A DNA stretch of 60,480 nt, from NCBI GenBank assembly GCA_013824835.1, contig PNOM01000007.1:1-60480 (forward strand), given 5' to 3'. The notes below the pieces were generated by a model that was not told where the DNA came from, did not search any database, and was given only the letters and a program-made list of their open reading frames with translations. The translations under genes were made by a program, and so were the position numbers. Source of the DNA: Syntrophus sp. (in: bacteria). GTDB lineage: Bacteria; Desulfobacterota; Syntrophorhabdia; Syntrophorhabdales; Syntrophorhabdaceae. Of the stretch, positions 46,430 through 57,251 are shown one piece after another; position 1 is the first letter of the stretch, and every line of letters starts with the position of its first letter.

Positions 46430-47518
46430 ATGAATATAATAATAGATAAGAACCTTATTTATAATCCCATCTCAAAGTTGGTAGGCATTACAGAAAAAAG
46501 ATCACTCATGCCCATACTCTCCAATATATTAGTTGAATTTGGCAAAGATAATATGAAACTTTACTCAACAGATCTTGAATTAAGCGCAATAACCAAAATC
46601 AATTTTCAAACAGATGAAGAAAAAAGGTTTGTAGTTCATGGAAAGAAATTTCTTGAGATTTTAAGAGAAATGGAAAGCGGTAATATAAATCTTGAAATAA
46701 AGGAAAATACTCTAACAATGAGACAAGGTCAGACAGAGATTGTATTAAGTCTCCAGGACCCTGAAGAATTTCCTGAAGTGAAAGAGATTGAAGGATATGA
46801 AGAATTCTATATGGATAATAGGGTGTTACAGGAAATGACAAACAAAGTAAGTTTTGCCATTTCAAATGATGAAACACGATATATACTTACCGGCATGCAT
46901 CTTCGAGGAATAGAAGGGAAGATTATTGTTGTGGGAACAGATGGTTTCAGAATGGCCTTGTATCAGAAAGAAGTCGAAGATTTAAAAGGTTTTAAAGGAA
47001 TAACAATACCCAAAAGGTCTATATCAGAAATAGAAAGAATAATAGGCGATAGTGAAAAGGTGAAGTTGCGTATTGATGAAAAGCATGTTCAATTCAGTAC
47101 AGACAATGTAATAGTTGTGTCAAGGATTATTGAAGGAAATTTTCCTGATTATGATAATGTGATACCTCAGCAAAGCACAAATATAGGAACTTTAAACAAA
47201 GAACAGTTTATGAAGGGACTGAGACGCGTTTCTGCAATAATAGGTCGGTCAGAACCTATAAAGATGACCTTGTCAGCAAATAAAATGGAGATAGAAGCTG
47301 AGTCTGACATGGGTCACGCACAGGAAAGTATAGATATAGAATATGAGGGAGAAGTAATAATCATGAACTTTAATGTAAAGTTTTTATTAGATATCGTATC
47401 TCACATAGAGGGGGATTCAATAACATTAAAGGTACCGCCTGCATACGGCGCCGTGCTTTTTGAAGAAAAGGACAGTTCAGAATACTACAAAAATATTGTT
47501 ATGCCTATAAGGGTCTGA
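46430..47518 (+). CDS. dnaN: DNA polymerase III beta subunit (sliding clamp)
   Basis: 362 residues, normal length, with three repeats of the clamp fold and a C-terminal end (ENSSEYYKNIVMPIRV-like, here DSSEYYKNIVMPIRV) typical of the family. The dimeric ring tethers polymerase to DNA. GAGAGG precedes the ATG. gyrB starts one base after its stop. Confidence 0.97.
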   Translation: MNIIIDKNLIYNPISKLVGITEKRSLMPILSNILVEFGKDNMKLYSTDLELSAITKINFQTDEEKRFVVHGKKFLEILREMESGNINLEIKENTLTMRQGQTEIVLSLQDPEEFPEVKEIEGYEEFYMDNRVLQEMTNKVSFAISNDETRYILTGMHLRGIEGKIIVVGTDGFRMALYQKEVEDLKGFKGITIPKRSISEIERIIGDSEKVKLRIDEKHVQFSTDNVIVVSRIIEGNFPDYDNVIPQQSTNIGTLNKEQFMKGLRRVSAIIGRSEPIKMTLSANKMEIEAESDMGHAQESIDIEYEGEVIIMNFNVKFLLDIVSHIEGDSITLKVPPAYGAVLFEEKDSSEYYKNIVMPIRV

Positions 47519-47519
47519 G

Positions 47520-49886
47520 ATGAGAGAATACGAAGCGGAAAGTATTAAGATATTAGGCGGCCTCGATGCAGTAAGGAAGGTTCCGTCTATGTATATAGGA
47601 AATACGGGTGTTGGTGGTCTTCACCACCTTGTATATGAGCTTGTTGATAATAGCGTAGACGAGGCTCTGGAAGGATATTGTAATAAGATACAGATTACTA
47701 TTAACAGAGATGGCAGTGTTACCTGTGAAGATAATGGAAGGGGAATACCCGTAGCAATGCACATTGAAGAAAATATGCCTGCCCTTGAAGTTGTTCTTAC
47801 AAAACTCCACGCAGGCGGCAAATTTGACAAAGATACCTATAGATATTCTGCCGGGCTGCACGGAGTAGGTCTTTCCGTAGTAAATGCCCTCTCAGAATAT
47901 CTTGAGGTGGAAGTGAGGCGTGGAGGAAAGGTTTATTATCAGAAGTATGAAGGCGGAGCAAAGGTAACTGAACTGAAAATTATAGGAGATACGGAAAAAA
48001 CGGGCACAAAGGTAAGATTTAAGCCTGAAGAGACGATATTTGAGACCACTGAAATAAGTTATGAAATTATTGCCCACAGGATGAGGGAAATATCCTTTCT
48101 AAATAATGGCATACATATTATTGTGATCGATGAAAAGAAAGGGAAAAGGCAGGATTTTAGGCACGAAGGAGGCATAAAGGCCTTTGTAAAATATCTGAAT
48201 ACCAACAAGAGTGTGCTCTTTGATGAACCCATACACATAATCAGTGAAAAACAACCCCTTGATTTTATTGAGGTGGCAGTTCAGTACAACGACGGATATA
48301 ATGAAAACATCTACAGTTTTGTAAACAACGTTAATACCCAGGAAGGCGGCACCCATGTATCCGGTTTCAGAAGTGCATTTACAAGAAGTATAAACAACTT
48401 CATTCAGACATGCACAACCTTGAAATCAAAAGAAAATATCTCCGGCGATGATGTAAAAGAAGGAATGGTGGTGGTAATAAGTATTAAGTTGCAAAATCCT
48501 CAGTTTGAGGGACAGACAAAAGGGAAGCTTGGTAATAGTGAGGTTAAGGGTCTTGTTGAATCGGTTCTTAATGAAAAACTTACTGAATATTTTGAACTTC
48601 ATGAGGGCGTTGCAAAGGCTATTATTAATAAGGCGCTCGAAGCAAAAAGGGCACGGGAAGCAGCAAAAAAGGCAAAAGAGCTTGTAAAAAGCAAAAGCCT
48701 TCTTGAGACCGGCGTATTACCCGGTAAACTTGCTGATTGTCAGGAAAGCGATCCGGAAATATGCGAAATTTACATAGTTGAGGGCGATTCTGCAGGAGGC
48801 TCGGCAAAACAGGGAAGAGACAGGAAGACACAGGCAATACTGCCCCTGAAAGGAAAAATACTGAATGTTGAAAAATCAAGACAGGAAAAGATTCTTGCAA
48901 ATCTGGAGATAAAGGCCATATATCTTGCCCTTGGAATAAATACCGAAAATATTGACAAACTCAGGTATCATAAAGTAATCATCATGACTGATGCCGATGT
49001 AGACGGTTCTCATATACGAACGCTCCTTCTCACCCTTTTCTACAGAAAGATGCCGGAACTCATAATGAACGGCTATATATATATTGCCCAGCCACCCCTC
49101 TACAAAATAAAGCATGGTTCTAAAGAGATCTATGCAAAAGATGAGGACGAATTTGAAAAACATATTATGACAAGGGGACTGGACAAGATACAGTGCTATA
49201 TTGGGGAGAACAGAATAGAAGGAACGGTCCTGAAAGACAGCATAGAAAAAATCAGAAGCGTTGAACGCTATATGAGAGAAATGGGAGGAGCTGGTATCAG
49301 CAGAACCATAATGCTCGGGCTTCTGAGGGCAGAAATTTCACGGAGAGAAGATTTTGAAAAAGAGGATAAGCTTTTGAAAGTAAAGGAGTATGTGGATAAT
49401 GAAGGCTTCGAAACAGAGCTGATTATCGATAGAGAACATAACCTGTTTTCCCTTTATGTGAAAAACCCTTTATCAAAAAAGGTAATCAATACCATTCAGA
49501 TAGACTACGAAATGTGTACTCATGGAGATTACCTGGCCGCCTATAAGGCGTATAAACAGGCTCAGACCTTCTATGAAGAAGAGTTGCGGGTTATTAACGG
49601 CGCAGCAGAACACAGTTTCCTGAATGCCGACGGTTTACTCGGTTTTATTAATAATGTAGGTAAAGACGGCATCACCATACAAAGATATAAAGGTCTTGGT
49701 GAAATGAATCCGGAACAGCTATGGACAACCACCATGGATCCGGAAAGGAGAAGCCTCCTTAAGGTATCTATTGAGGATGCGGTGGAAGCAGATCAGGTGT
49801 TTACGGTTCTCATGGGAAGCAACATAGAAACAAGAAGACTTTTTATCGAAACCAATGCCTTGAACGTAAGAAACCTCGATATATGA
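47520..49886 (+). CDS. gyrB: DNA gyrase subunit B
   Basis: 788 residues. The GHKL ATPase (VDNSVDEAL, EDNGRGIP, GLHGVG), the transducer domain, the TOPRIM domain (EGDSAGGSAKQGRDR, DADVDGSHIR) and the C-terminal QRYKGLGEMNPEQLW are all present. It supplies ATP-driven negative supercoiling with GyrA, which is not in the window. The stop overlaps the coaE start by 4 nt. Confidence 0.98.
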   Translation: MREYEAESIKILGGLDAVRKVPSMYIGNTGVGGLHHLVYELVDNSVDEALEGYCNKIQITINRDGSVTCEDNGRGIPVAMHIEENMPALEVVLTKLHAGGKFDKDTYRYSAGLHGVGLSVVNALSEYLEVEVRRGGKVYYQKYEGGAKVTELKIIGDTEKTGTKVRFKPEETIFETTEISYEIIAHRMREISFLNNGIHIIVIDEKKGKRQDFRHEGGIKAFVKYLNTNKSVLFDEPIHIISEKQPLDFIEVAVQYNDGYNENIYSFVNNVNTQEGGTHVSGFRSAFTRSINNFIQTCTTLKSKENISGDDVKEGMVVVISIKLQNPQFEGQTKGKLGNSEVKGLVESVLNEKLTEYFELHEGVAKAIINKALEAKRAREAAKKAKELVKSKSLLETGVLPGKLADCQESDPEICEIYIVEGDSAGGSAKQGRDRKTQAILPLKGKILNVEKSRQEKILANLEIKAIYLALGINTENIDKLRYHKVIIMTDADVDGSHIRTLLLTLFYRKMPELIMNGYIYIAQPPLYKIKHGSKEIYAKDEDEFEKHIMTRGLDKIQCYIGENRIEGTVLKDSIEKIRSVERYMREMGGAGISRTIMLGLLRAEISRREDFEKEDKLLKVKEYVDNEGFETELIIDREHNLFSLYVKNPLSKKVINTIQIDYEMCTHGDYLAAYKAYKQAQTFYEEELRVINGAAEHSFLNADGLLGFINNVGKDGITIQRYKGLGEMNPEQLWTTTMDPERRSLLKVSIEDAVEADQVFTVLMGSNIETRRLFIETNALNVRNLDI

Positions 49887-50503
49887 TCGTAATTGGTATA
49901 ACGGGTATCATAGGAAGCGGAAAAACCACTGTTTCAGGCATATTGAACCAGAATGGATTTGCAGTAATAGATCTTGACAGCCTCGCGAAGCAGGTTAGTG
50001 ATACAGACGAGGTTAAAGGAGACATTAGAAAAGTTTTTGGCAGGGAATATATACGGGAGAACAACTCCCTTGACGTGGAGAAGATGAGGGATCTGGTTTT
50101 TAACAACGAGGAACGCCTGAAGACCCTCGAAGGTTTAATACATCCACGGATTATCGCCGAGATGGAAAGAGAATTGTCTTTCCAAAAGGCTGAAGGGGCT
50201 AATGCTGTAATTGTTGACGGACCGCTGATCTTTGAAACCGATCTTCACAAAAGGCTTGATAAGATTGTTGTCGTGTCCGCTGACATTGACGTAATAAAAG
50301 AAAGACTCATAAAAAGAGGTATGAATAAGGAAGATATTGGGAGGAGAATATCCCACCAGATACCATTAAGGGAAAAAGAGAAAGCGGCACACTATGTTCT
50401 CTATAATAACGGCACAGAAGATGACCTCAAAAAAGAAATAATGATCCTCTTGGACAGGATCAAAACATGGGAGGTAAGCGATACATGCACCTTAACGATT
50501 TAA
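49883..50503 (+). CDS. coaE: Dephospho-CoA kinase
   Basis: 206 residues with P-loop [11 protein letters not shown], the CoA-site segment VIDLDSLAK, and DGPLIFET. It phosphorylates dephospho-CoA in the last step of coenzyme A synthesis. The ATGA overlap with gyrB and the overlap of its end with the rho ribosome binding site show tight coupling. Confidence 0.95.
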   Translation: MIVIGITGIIGSGKTTVSGILNQNGFAVIDLDSLAKQVSDTDEVKGDIRKVFGREYIRENNSLDVEKMRDLVFNNEERLKTLEGLIHPRIIAEMERELSFQKAEGANAVIVDGPLIFETDLHKRLDKIVVVSADIDVIKERLIKRGMNKEDIGRRISHQIPLREKEKAAHYVLYNNGTEDDLKKEIMILLDRIKTWEVSDTCTLTI

Positions 50504-51738
50504 AAAGGAAACGGATTGGAGAGCTCACACAGATCGCCAAAGATCTGAACATAGATAATGCCGCCGGACTGAGAAAGCAGGAACTTATTTTTGCAATTCT
50601 CCAGGCATTTGTTGATAAGAATGAGTCTGTTTATGGAGAAGGGGTACTGGAAGTCCTTTCAGAGGGATTCGGGTTTTTGAGGTCTACAGACTCAAATTAT
50701 CTGCCCGGTCCTGACGATATCTATATATCGCCATCCCAGATAAAGCGGTTTGGCCTGAGGACCGGAGATACTACATCGGGCCAGATAAGACCGCCAAAGG
50801 ACAATGAGAAGTATTTTGCCCTCCTGAAGGTTGAGACCATAAACTTCGATGATCCGAGCGTGGCAAAAGACAAGATCATTTTTGACAATCTTACCCCTAT
50901 TTATCCTAATGAGAGGATAGAGCTTGAGACAAAAAGCGATAACCTGTCAACGCGGGTTATGGACCTCTTTACCCCTATCGGGAAAGGACAGAGAGGGTTG
51001 ATTGTGGCCCCGCCGAGAACAGGAAAGACCATGCTCCTCCAGCATATTGCAAACAGCATTACGAAAAATCATAAAGAAGTACACCTTATTGTGCTCCTCA
51101 TAGACGAGAGACCTGAAGAGGTTACGGACATGATGAGATCTGTCAACGGGGAAGTTATCAGCTCGACCTTTGATGAGCCTGCCACACGGCACGTTCAGGT
51201 GGCGGAGATAGTGATTGAGAAGGCAAAACGACTTGTAGAGCATAAAAAGGATGTAGTAATACTCCTCGACAGCATTACAAGGCTCGCAAGGGCGTATAAT
51301 ACGGTAGTGCCTTCAAGCGGGAAGATACTGTCGGGCGGAATAGATGCATCGGCAATGCAGAAACCGAGAAGGTTTTTTGGTGCTGCAAAGAACATAGAGG
51401 AAGGAGGCAGCCTTACCATCGTGGCAACAGCCCTCATAGACACCGGAAGCAGGATGGACGAGGTTATCTTTGAAGAATTTAAAGGTACGGGCAATATGGA
51501 GATTTATCTCGACAGAAAGCTCGCCGAGAAAAGGGTTTTTCCTGCAATCGATATCAACAAGTCGGGCACCAGAAAAGAGGAACTCCTCCTCGAGAACGGC
51601 GACCTGTCAAGGATATGGCTGCTAAGAAAGGTGCTGCAGCCAATGAACCAGGTGGAAGCCATGGAGTTTCTCCTGGAAAAGCTTGCAGATGTTGATTCAA
51701 ATAAAGACTTTTTATATTCAATGAGCAAAGGAGGATAA
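50485..51738 (+). CDS. rho: Transcription termination factor Rho
   Basis: 417 residues from this ATG. An in-frame ATG at 50467 is disfavoured because GGGAGGTAAG (50468-50477) is a well-spaced ribosome binding site for 50485, and [16 protein letters not shown] is the usual Rho start. The RNA-binding cold-shock domain ([19 protein letters not shown]), Walker [11 protein letters not shown], Walker [17 protein letters not shown] and the Q/R loops are present. The hexameric helicase ends transcription of untranslated RNA. Confidence 0.97.
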   Translation: MHLNDLKRKRIGELTQIAKDLNIDNAAGLRKQELIFAILQAFVDKNESVYGEGVLEVLSEGFGFLRSTDSNYLPGPDDIYISPSQIKRFGLRTGDTTSGQIRPPKDNEKYFALLKVETINFDDPSVAKDKIIFDNLTPIYPNERIELETKSDNLSTRVMDLFTPIGKGQRGLIVAPPRTGKTMLLQHIANSITKNHKEVHLIVLLIDERPEEVTDMMRSVNGEVISSTFDEPATRHVQVAEIVIEKAKRLVEHKKDVVILLDSITRLARAYNTVVPSSGKILSGGIDASAMQKPRRFFGAAKNIEEGGSLTIVATALIDTGSRMDEVIFEEFKGTGNMEIYLDRKLAEKRVFPAIDINKSGTRKEELLLENGDLSRIWLLRKVLQPMNQVEAMEFLLEKLADVDSNKDFLYSMSKGG

Positions 51739-51739
51739 C

Positions 51740-51949
51740 ATGAAAAAAGGCATACACCCTGACGTAAAGACTGCAATGGTAAAATGTGCGTGCGGTCACA
51801 CCTTTGAGACCCTTTCAGTGAGAGAGAAGATAAGTGTGGAAATTTGCGCGAAGTGTCACCCCATTTTTACGGGAAAGGAAAAGCGTCTCGACTCAGCAGG
51901 ACAGGTGGAAAAATTTGAAAGAAGGTATGGAAAGAAAACCGGCGCATAA
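51740..51949 (+). CDS. rpmE: Ribosomal protein bL31
   Basis: 69 residues of the zinc-binding (C+) type. Cysteines appear in KCACGHTF and [11 protein letters not shown]. It is part of the 50S subunit. It starts one base after the rho stop with AAAGGAGG as ribosome binding site, and its stop overlaps the prfA start. Confidence 0.97.
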   Translation: MKKGIHPDVKTAMVKCACGHTFETLSVREKISVEICAKCHPIFTGKEKRLDSAGQVEKFERRYGKKTGA

Positions 51950-53013
51950 TGTTTGAAAGATTAGAAGAATTAGAAAAGCGCTTCCACGAAATCGAAGAAG
52001 AGATGGCACGGCCGGAGTCGATTGCCAACATGGAAGTTTATAAAAAACTTGCCAGAGAACGGACCGAGACTAAAGAAGTTGTCGATATTTATAAGGTGTG
52101 GAAGAAGAGCAAAGAAGAGGGTGAAAAGATCGCCGAGATGGTTCAGGCGGAGACTGACGAGGATTTAAAGGCCCTTGCAAGGGAAGAGGCCGTGGTTTTA
52201 GAAAAGGAGCAGGAAGACCTTGAAAGCGAGCTGAGGGAAAAGCTTCTTAAGAAACACGAGACCTCTTCAAAAAGCACCTTTCTCGAGATCAGGGCAGGCA
52301 CAGGCGGCGGAGAAGCAGCGCTTTTTGCCCGGGACCTTTTAACCATGTATGTGAAGTATGCAGAAAAGATGAAATGGAAGGCAGAACTCATGGAGGCAAG
52401 CACATCGGACCTGGGCGGCCTCAAGGAAGCCATAATGGTGTTTGAGAGCAGGGATGCCTACAATATGCTCCGCTACGAAAGCGGAGTCCATAGGGTACAA
52501 AGGGTCCCCCTCACTGAGGCCCAGGGAAGGATACACACCTCCACAGTAACCGTAGCGGTCCTTCCTGAGCCGGAAGAGCTCGAGCTGACCATTAGTCCCG
52601 ACGAGATGAGGATCGATGTTTTCAGGTCAAGCGGTCCCGGAGGCCAGCATGTGAATACCACCGATTCTGCGGTAAGGATTACCCATCTTCCCACGGGCCT
52701 TGTGGTCACCTGCCAGGATGAAAAGTCTCAGCACAAGAACAAGGCAAAGGCAATCAGAGTGCTCCGGGCACGATTGAAAGAGAAGATGGAAGCGGAAAAA
52801 GAGCAGGAGATCTCTGATGAACGGAGAAAACAGGTCGGAACAGGTGACAGAAGTGAACGGATAAGAACCTATAATTTTCCCCAGGGGAGGGTCACAGACC
52901 ATAGGGTCGGCCTCACCCTCTACAAGCTGCAGGATATTTTGAACGGTGAACTGGATGGTCTTATAACTCCCATCACCGCCCATTTCCAGTCGGAATCCTT
53001 AAAAAAAGGGTAA
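51949..53013 (+). CDS. prfA: Peptide chain release factor 1
   Basis: 354 residues. The catalytic GGQ is at 231-233 (GPGGQHVNTTDSAVR), the stop-codon recognition PxT region is in HRVQRVPLTEAQGRIHTS, and C-terminal RIRTYNFPQGRVTDHRV is conserved. It releases the peptide at UAA and UAG. It is coupled to rpmE by a 1-nt overlap and followed by its own methylase PrmC. Confidence 0.97.
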   Translation: MFERLEELEKRFHEIEEEMARPESIANMEVYKKLARERTETKEVVDIYKVWKKSKEEGEKIAEMVQAETDEDLKALAREEAVVLEKEQEDLESELREKLLKKHETSSKSTFLEIRAGTGGGEAALFARDLLTMYVKYAEKMKWKAELMEASTSDLGGLKEAIMVFESRDAYNMLRYESGVHRVQRVPLTEAQGRIHTSTVTVAVLPEPEELELTISPDEMRIDVFRSSGPGGQHVNTTDSAVRITHLPTGLVVTCQDEKSQHKNKAKAIRVLRARLKEKMEAEKEQEISDERRKQVGTGDRSERIRTYNFPQGRVTDHRVGLTLYKLQDILNGELDGLITPITAHFQSESLKKG

Positions 53014-53020
53014 AGAATCC

Positions 53021-53854
53021 TTGCGCATTAAAGACATCGCCGCACAGTCAGGGAAGGTTGAGGGTTTGGACATTATCAATATCTTCTCCTTTGTCCTCTC
53101 AATGAAAAAAGAAGAAATACTGATGAATCCCGAAAGGGAGATAGAGGCTGAAAAGGCCCGATCCATAGAGAGGCTCCTCGAAGAGAGGCGGTGTGGTAAG
53201 CCCCTTGCCTATATCCTGGGGGAGAAAGAATTTTTCTCCCATCCCTTTCTTGTCGATCAACGGGTTCTCATACCAAGGCCTGACACAGAGCTTCTTGTAG
53301 AAGAGGCGCTGGCCATACTGGATAAAAACCCCCTCATGGGCGCCATTATGGATATGGGCACAGGCTCAGGCATCATAGGGGGCACTATTGCGAGAATTGC
53401 AGAAAAGCACGTGCTATGTGTCGATATTTCAAGAGATGCCCTCTCTGTGGCAGAGAAAAACAGCCGCACAGCAGGGGTTTCAGGAAGGCTCTCGTTCCTC
53501 TGCTCCGACCTCTTCGCGGGAATAAAGAGAGAAACAAAATATGATATGATTGCTGCAAACCTCCCCTATGTGGCTCAAGGTGAGTGGGATTCCCTTATGA
53601 AAGATGTAAGGGAGTATGAACCCCGCCTTGCCCTTCTCGGAGGAGGAGACGGACTTGATATATACAGGAGATTTACAGCGGATTTGCCGGATTATCTCAA
53701 GGATGACGGTTATGTGCTCTGCGAGATCGGCGGGGAAGAGCAGGCGATAAAAATGGCGCATCTATTCGAATCAAGAGGGCTCAGGACAGCTATAAAGAGG
53801 GACTTGAGCCACAGGGAAAGGGTAATTATAGGATCATGGACAAGTTTGTTATAG
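53021..53854 (+). CDS. prmC: Release-factor glutamine methyltransferase PrmC
   Basis: 277 residues. An N-terminal helical domain precedes a Rossmann methyltransferase domain with SAM loop MDMGTGSGIIG. The substrate-glutamine motif reads NLPY (AANLPYVAQGEW) instead of the usual NPPY. PrmC methylates the GGQ glutamine of the release factor encoded just upstream. TTG start, 7 bp after prfA. It overlaps murA by 19 nt. Confidence 0.93.
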   Translation: MRIKDIAAQSGKVEGLDIINIFSFVLSMKKEEILMNPEREIEAEKARSIERLLEERRCGKPLAYILGEKEFFSHPFLVDQRVLIPRPDTELLVEEALAILDKNPLMGAIMDMGTGSGIIGGTIARIAEKHVLCVDISRDALSVAEKNSRTAGVSGRLSFLCSDLFAGIKRETKYDMIAANLPYVAQGEWDSLMKDVREYEPRLALLGGGDGLDIYRRFTADLPDYLKDDGYVLCEIGGEEQAIKMAHLFESRGLRTAIKRDLSHRERVIIGSWTSLL

Positions 53855-55101
53855 AAGGCGGTGAAAGGCTAAAAGGAACGGTCAGGATAGGGGGATCAAA
53901 GAACGCGGTACTTCCCCTCCTTGCAGCAACGATTCTGCAAAAGGGTATTTACAGGATAGGGAATGTGCCCCGCCTCAGAGATGTGGAAACCATGATAAAG
54001 CTGATCAATATCCTTGGCGGGAAAACGAAATGGATCGAAGAGCACCGCCTGGAGGTTGACACGGGACAGCTTGAAAACCATGTAGCCCCTTACGAGATTG
54101 TGAAGGAGATGCGGGCTTCCGTACTTGTTCTCGGTTCCCTCATAGGGGGTCTTCGCCGGGCAACCGTTTCGTATCCAGGGGGATGCGCCATAGGGGAGCG
54201 GCCCATAGATCTCCACCTGAAAGGGCTTTCCATGCTTGGCTGTGATGTGCATATCAGGGAAGGCTATGTGGATGTTACTGCGAAGCACATGAAGGGCGCG
54301 CGGATTATCTTCGACACAGTAACCGTGGGAGGCACAGAGAATATCCTCATGGCAGCAGTGCTTGCGCCAGGAGAGACCATCATAGAGAATGCGGCCCGTG
54401 AACCGGAAGTGATCGACCTTGCCTTAATGCTGAAAAAAATGGGGGCCAGAATAACCGGCGAGGGCACAGAGGTAATTAAGATAAAGGGTGTTGACCAGCT
54501 TACTCCCTGTGATTATGAAGTGATTCCTGACAGGATTGAAACAGGCACCTTCCTGGCTGCATGCGGGATCACGAGGGGGAGCATCACCATTGAAAAATGT
54601 AACCCCTCACACATAAAGGCAATAATAGACAAACTAAGAGAGACCGGGATGGAAATTATTGAAGAAGGGGAGACCATCAAGGCCCTCATGACGAAAAAGA
54701 AGCCCACTGCAGTCGATATTACGACCATGCCCTACCCGGGTTTTCCTACGGACATGCAGGCCCAGATGATGGCCCTTATGAGTATCTCCCGCGGGGTGAG
54801 TGCAATAAGGGAAACCATATTCGAGAACCGTATGATGCACGCCGCGGAGTTGAGGCGCATGGGGGCAGACCTCAGGGTAATAGGCAATACAGCCATTGTA
54901 AAGGGCGCCAAGATGCTCTCAGGGGCAAAGGTGATGGCAACGGACCTCAGGGCAAGCGCATCCCTTATTATCGCAGGACTCGCCGCCTACGGCACCACAG
55001 AGGTATCAAGGATATACCACATCGACAGGGGATACGAATCCATTGAAGAAAAGCTGAGGGGCCTCGGGGCAAAGATAGAAAGGAGTAAGGAGCAGGGATG
55101 A
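53836..55101 (+). CDS. murA: UDP-N-acetylglucosamine 1-carboxyvinyltransferase
   Basis: 421 residues of the EPSP-synthase fold. The N-terminal GGSKNAVLPLLAA, the active-site loop with C117 (YPGGCAIGERPIDLH, fosfomycin target) and the PGFPTDMQAQMMAL segment are present. It catalyses the first committed step of peptidoglycan synthesis. It is coupled to hisD by an ATGA overlap. Confidence 0.97.
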   Translation: MDKFVIEGGERLKGTVRIGGSKNAVLPLLAATILQKGIYRIGNVPRLRDVETMIKLINILGGKTKWIEEHRLEVDTGQLENHVAPYEIVKEMRASVLVLGSLIGGLRRATVSYPGGCAIGERPIDLHLKGLSMLGCDVHIREGYVDVTAKHMKGARIIFDTVTVGGTENILMAAVLAPGETIIENAAREPEVIDLALMLKKMGARITGEGTEVIKIKGVDQLTPCDYEVIPDRIETGTFLAACGITRGSITIEKCNPSHIKAIIDKLRETGMEIIEEGETIKALMTKKKPTAVDITTMPYPGFPTDMQAQMMALMSISRGVSAIRETIFENRMMHAAELRRMGADLRVIGNTAIVKGAKMLSGAKVMATDLRASASLIIAGLAAYGTTEVSRIYHIDRGYESIEEKLRGLGAKIERSKEQG

Positions 55102-56375
55102 AAACATGGAACCTTGATCATGAGTTTGATGATTTTATTGCCTTCATCCTGGAGGGGAGAGCCCGGAGAAAAGGCAGCATAAAGGGTGTTGTTGAGGACA
55201 TAAAGAACGCGCTGCTGGAGAAAAAGGAAGCAGCCCTCATTGATTTTTCAAAGAAATGGGACGGCTGGACAATGGACCACCCCCTGAAGCTCTCTTCAGA
55301 AGAGATAGCTGAAGCCGCTGCTGCAATACCAAAGAAAGACCTTGCTGTGCTCAAGGGCATGATAAAAAACGTAAGAGCCTATCACCGGACCCAGAAAGGT
55401 CCCCGGAGGGTTTTTAAAGGAAAGGGTCTCATCGTAAAGGAAGAATTTGTGCCTGTAGAAAAGGCCATGGTATATGTGCCGGGAGGAACCGCACCATACC
55501 CTTCTTCTGTGATTATGGGTGTCGTGCCCGCACAGCTCGCGGGCGTGAAGGAGATTTACGTTGCAACTCCTTCAAAAAACGGCATTATAAACCCTTACAT
55601 ACTGGCTGCATGCGCCCTCCTCAATATCAATGATGTCTACAGAATCGGCGGCGCTCAGGCCATATATGCATTCTCTTACGGCATAGGGAGTGTCCCGAAA
55701 GTGGACATGATCGTAGGCCCGGGCAATGCCTACGTGGAAGAGGCAAAGAGGGATGTATACGGAAGGGTAGGCATAGATATGCTCGCAGGTCCTACAGAGC
55801 TTATTATCCTCTGCGCCGAGCCATTTTCCCCGCAGGCCCTTGCATGGGACCTCTTCTCCCAGGCAGAGCATGACGAGATGGCGATGGTTGGCCTCTTTTC
55901 TCCATCAAAGGCGCATATCAGCGAGGTGCAGAATGCCATTGACAATGCCCTTTTGTCGAACCCGAGAAAAGATGTTATTGAAAAGGCTCTGAAAGAAAAC
56001 GGTTTTCTCGTACACTACAGGGACAGATCGCGGGCAGTGGAGGCAATCAATATGATTGCCCCTGAACATATGGAGCTCATAGGGGCCGAAGAGGAAGAAG
56101 CCAACATTCTCTATCCCGGCATCCTTTATGTAGGTCCCCACACGCCTGTTGCCCTTGGAGACTACTATATCGGGACAAACCATGTTCTGCCCACAGGCGG
56201 GGCCGGGAGATTTACCGCAGGCCTTTCTGTAGACAGGTTTACCAAGAGAAAGGTCGTGGTAAAGGTAGAGAAGGAGTTTCTCGACAGATATGGAGACAGC
56301 GCAATAAGGCTGTCACAGATCGAGGGGCTTTATGCCCACGGAGAATCAATAAAGGCAAGAAAGGAGCTGTTATGA
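55098..56375 (+). CDS. hisD: Histidinol dehydrogenase
   Basis: 425 residues with [26 protein letters not shown], the catalytic Glu-His pair in APEHMEL, and [11 protein letters not shown]. It oxidises histidinol to histidine using zinc and NAD. Overlaps with murA and hisG (ATGA, 4 nt each) show translational coupling. Confidence 0.97.
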   Translation: MKTWNLDHEFDDFIAFILEGRARRKGSIKGVVEDIKNALLEKKEAALIDFSKKWDGWTMDHPLKLSSEEIAEAAAAIPKKDLAVLKGMIKNVRAYHRTQKGPRRVFKGKGLIVKEEFVPVEKAMVYVPGGTAPYPSSVIMGVVPAQLAGVKEIYVATPSKNGIINPYILAACALLNINDVYRIGGAQAIYAFSYGIGSVPKVDMIVGPGNAYVEEAKRDVYGRVGIDMLAGPTELIILCAEPFSPQALAWDLFSQAEHDEMAMVGLFSPSKAHISEVQNAIDNALLSNPRKDVIEKALKENGFLVHYRDRSRAVEAINMIAPEHMELIGAEEEEANILYPGILYVGPHTPVALGDYYIGTNHVLPTGGAGRFTAGLSVDRFTKRKVVVKVEKEFLDRYGDSAIRLSQIEGLYAHGESIKARKELL

Positions 56376-57241
56376 AACTGAAAATAGGGTTGCCAAAAGG
56401 GAGCCTGCAGGAAACAACCTTTAAGCTCTTCAAGAACGCAGGATATGCAATAAAGCTTCTTGAAAGGTCCTACGTACCGGTTATCGATGATCCTGAGCTT
56501 GAAGGTCTTGTGATCAGGGCCCAGGAGATGGCGAGATATGTAGAGGACGGCATACTTGATATGGGCATCACGGGATATGACTGGGTCCTCGAACAGGATG
56601 CGAAGGTGGTCGAGCTTGTTCGACTTAAATATGGAAAAGTGGGCTTCAGAGGCGTGAAATGGGTTATCGCAGTGCCTATGGATTCCCCCATTAAGAGCGT
56701 TGAGGACTTAAAAGGCAAGAAGATTGCCACTGAGCTTGTGAGCTATACGAAAAGATACTTGAAAAAGAGGGGCATAGAGGCAAGCATTGAGTTCTCATGG
56801 GGGGCCACGGAGGTCAAGCCGCCGCTCCTTGCTGATGCGATTATAGAGGTCACCGAGACAGGGGCCTCCCTTAAGGCAAATAACCTCCGTATCGTGGATA
56901 CGATCCTCGAATCGGAAACCGTTTTGATTGCAAACAAGGCTGCATGGAAAGATGAGTGGAAAAAAAGGAAGATGGAGAATATAATGATGTTGTTAAAGGG
57001 TGCGCTTCTCGCAGAGGAGAAGGTCGGACTCAAGATGAATGTGCCGAAAAGCAGGCTCGCAAAGGTAACGGACATCCTCCCATCCCTCCAGACGCCGACG
57101 GTTTCCAACCTTTCCGACAAGGATTGGGTAGCCATAGAGGTGATTATTGACGAGAAGGTGGTGCGGGATATCATCCCTGACCTCAAGAGGGCGGGGGCAC
57201 AGGGCATTGTGGAGTATCCTTTAAACAAAGTTATACCCTAA
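56372..57241 (+). CDS. hisG: ATP phosphoribosyltransferase, long form
   Basis: 289 residues, the long (homohexameric) HisG with a C-terminal regulatory ACT-like domain (from about 215). It therefore needs no HisZ. The start [17 protein letters not shown] and the [24 protein letters not shown] loop are diagnostic. It performs the first step of histidine synthesis and is normally inhibited by histidine. It is coupled to hisD. Confidence 0.96.
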   Translation: MKLKIGLPKGSLQETTFKLFKNAGYAIKLLERSYVPVIDDPELEGLVIRAQEMARYVEDGILDMGITGYDWVLEQDAKVVELVRLKYGKVGFRGVKWVIAVPMDSPIKSVEDLKGKKIATELVSYTKRYLKKRGIEASIEFSWGATEVKPPLLADAIIEVTETGASLKANNLRIVDTILESETVLIANKAAWKDEWKKRKMENIMMLLKGALLAEEKVGLKMNVPKSRLAKVTDILPSLQTPTVSNLSDKDWVAIEVIIDEKVVRDIIPDLKRAGAQGIVEYPLNKVIP

Positions 57242-57251
57242 GGGGGAACAT

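Noticed and set aside
49391-49399. TGTGGATAA, a DnaA-box match inside gyrB
   Set aside because: It falls in well-conserved coding sequence and a single 9-mer match is expected by chance.
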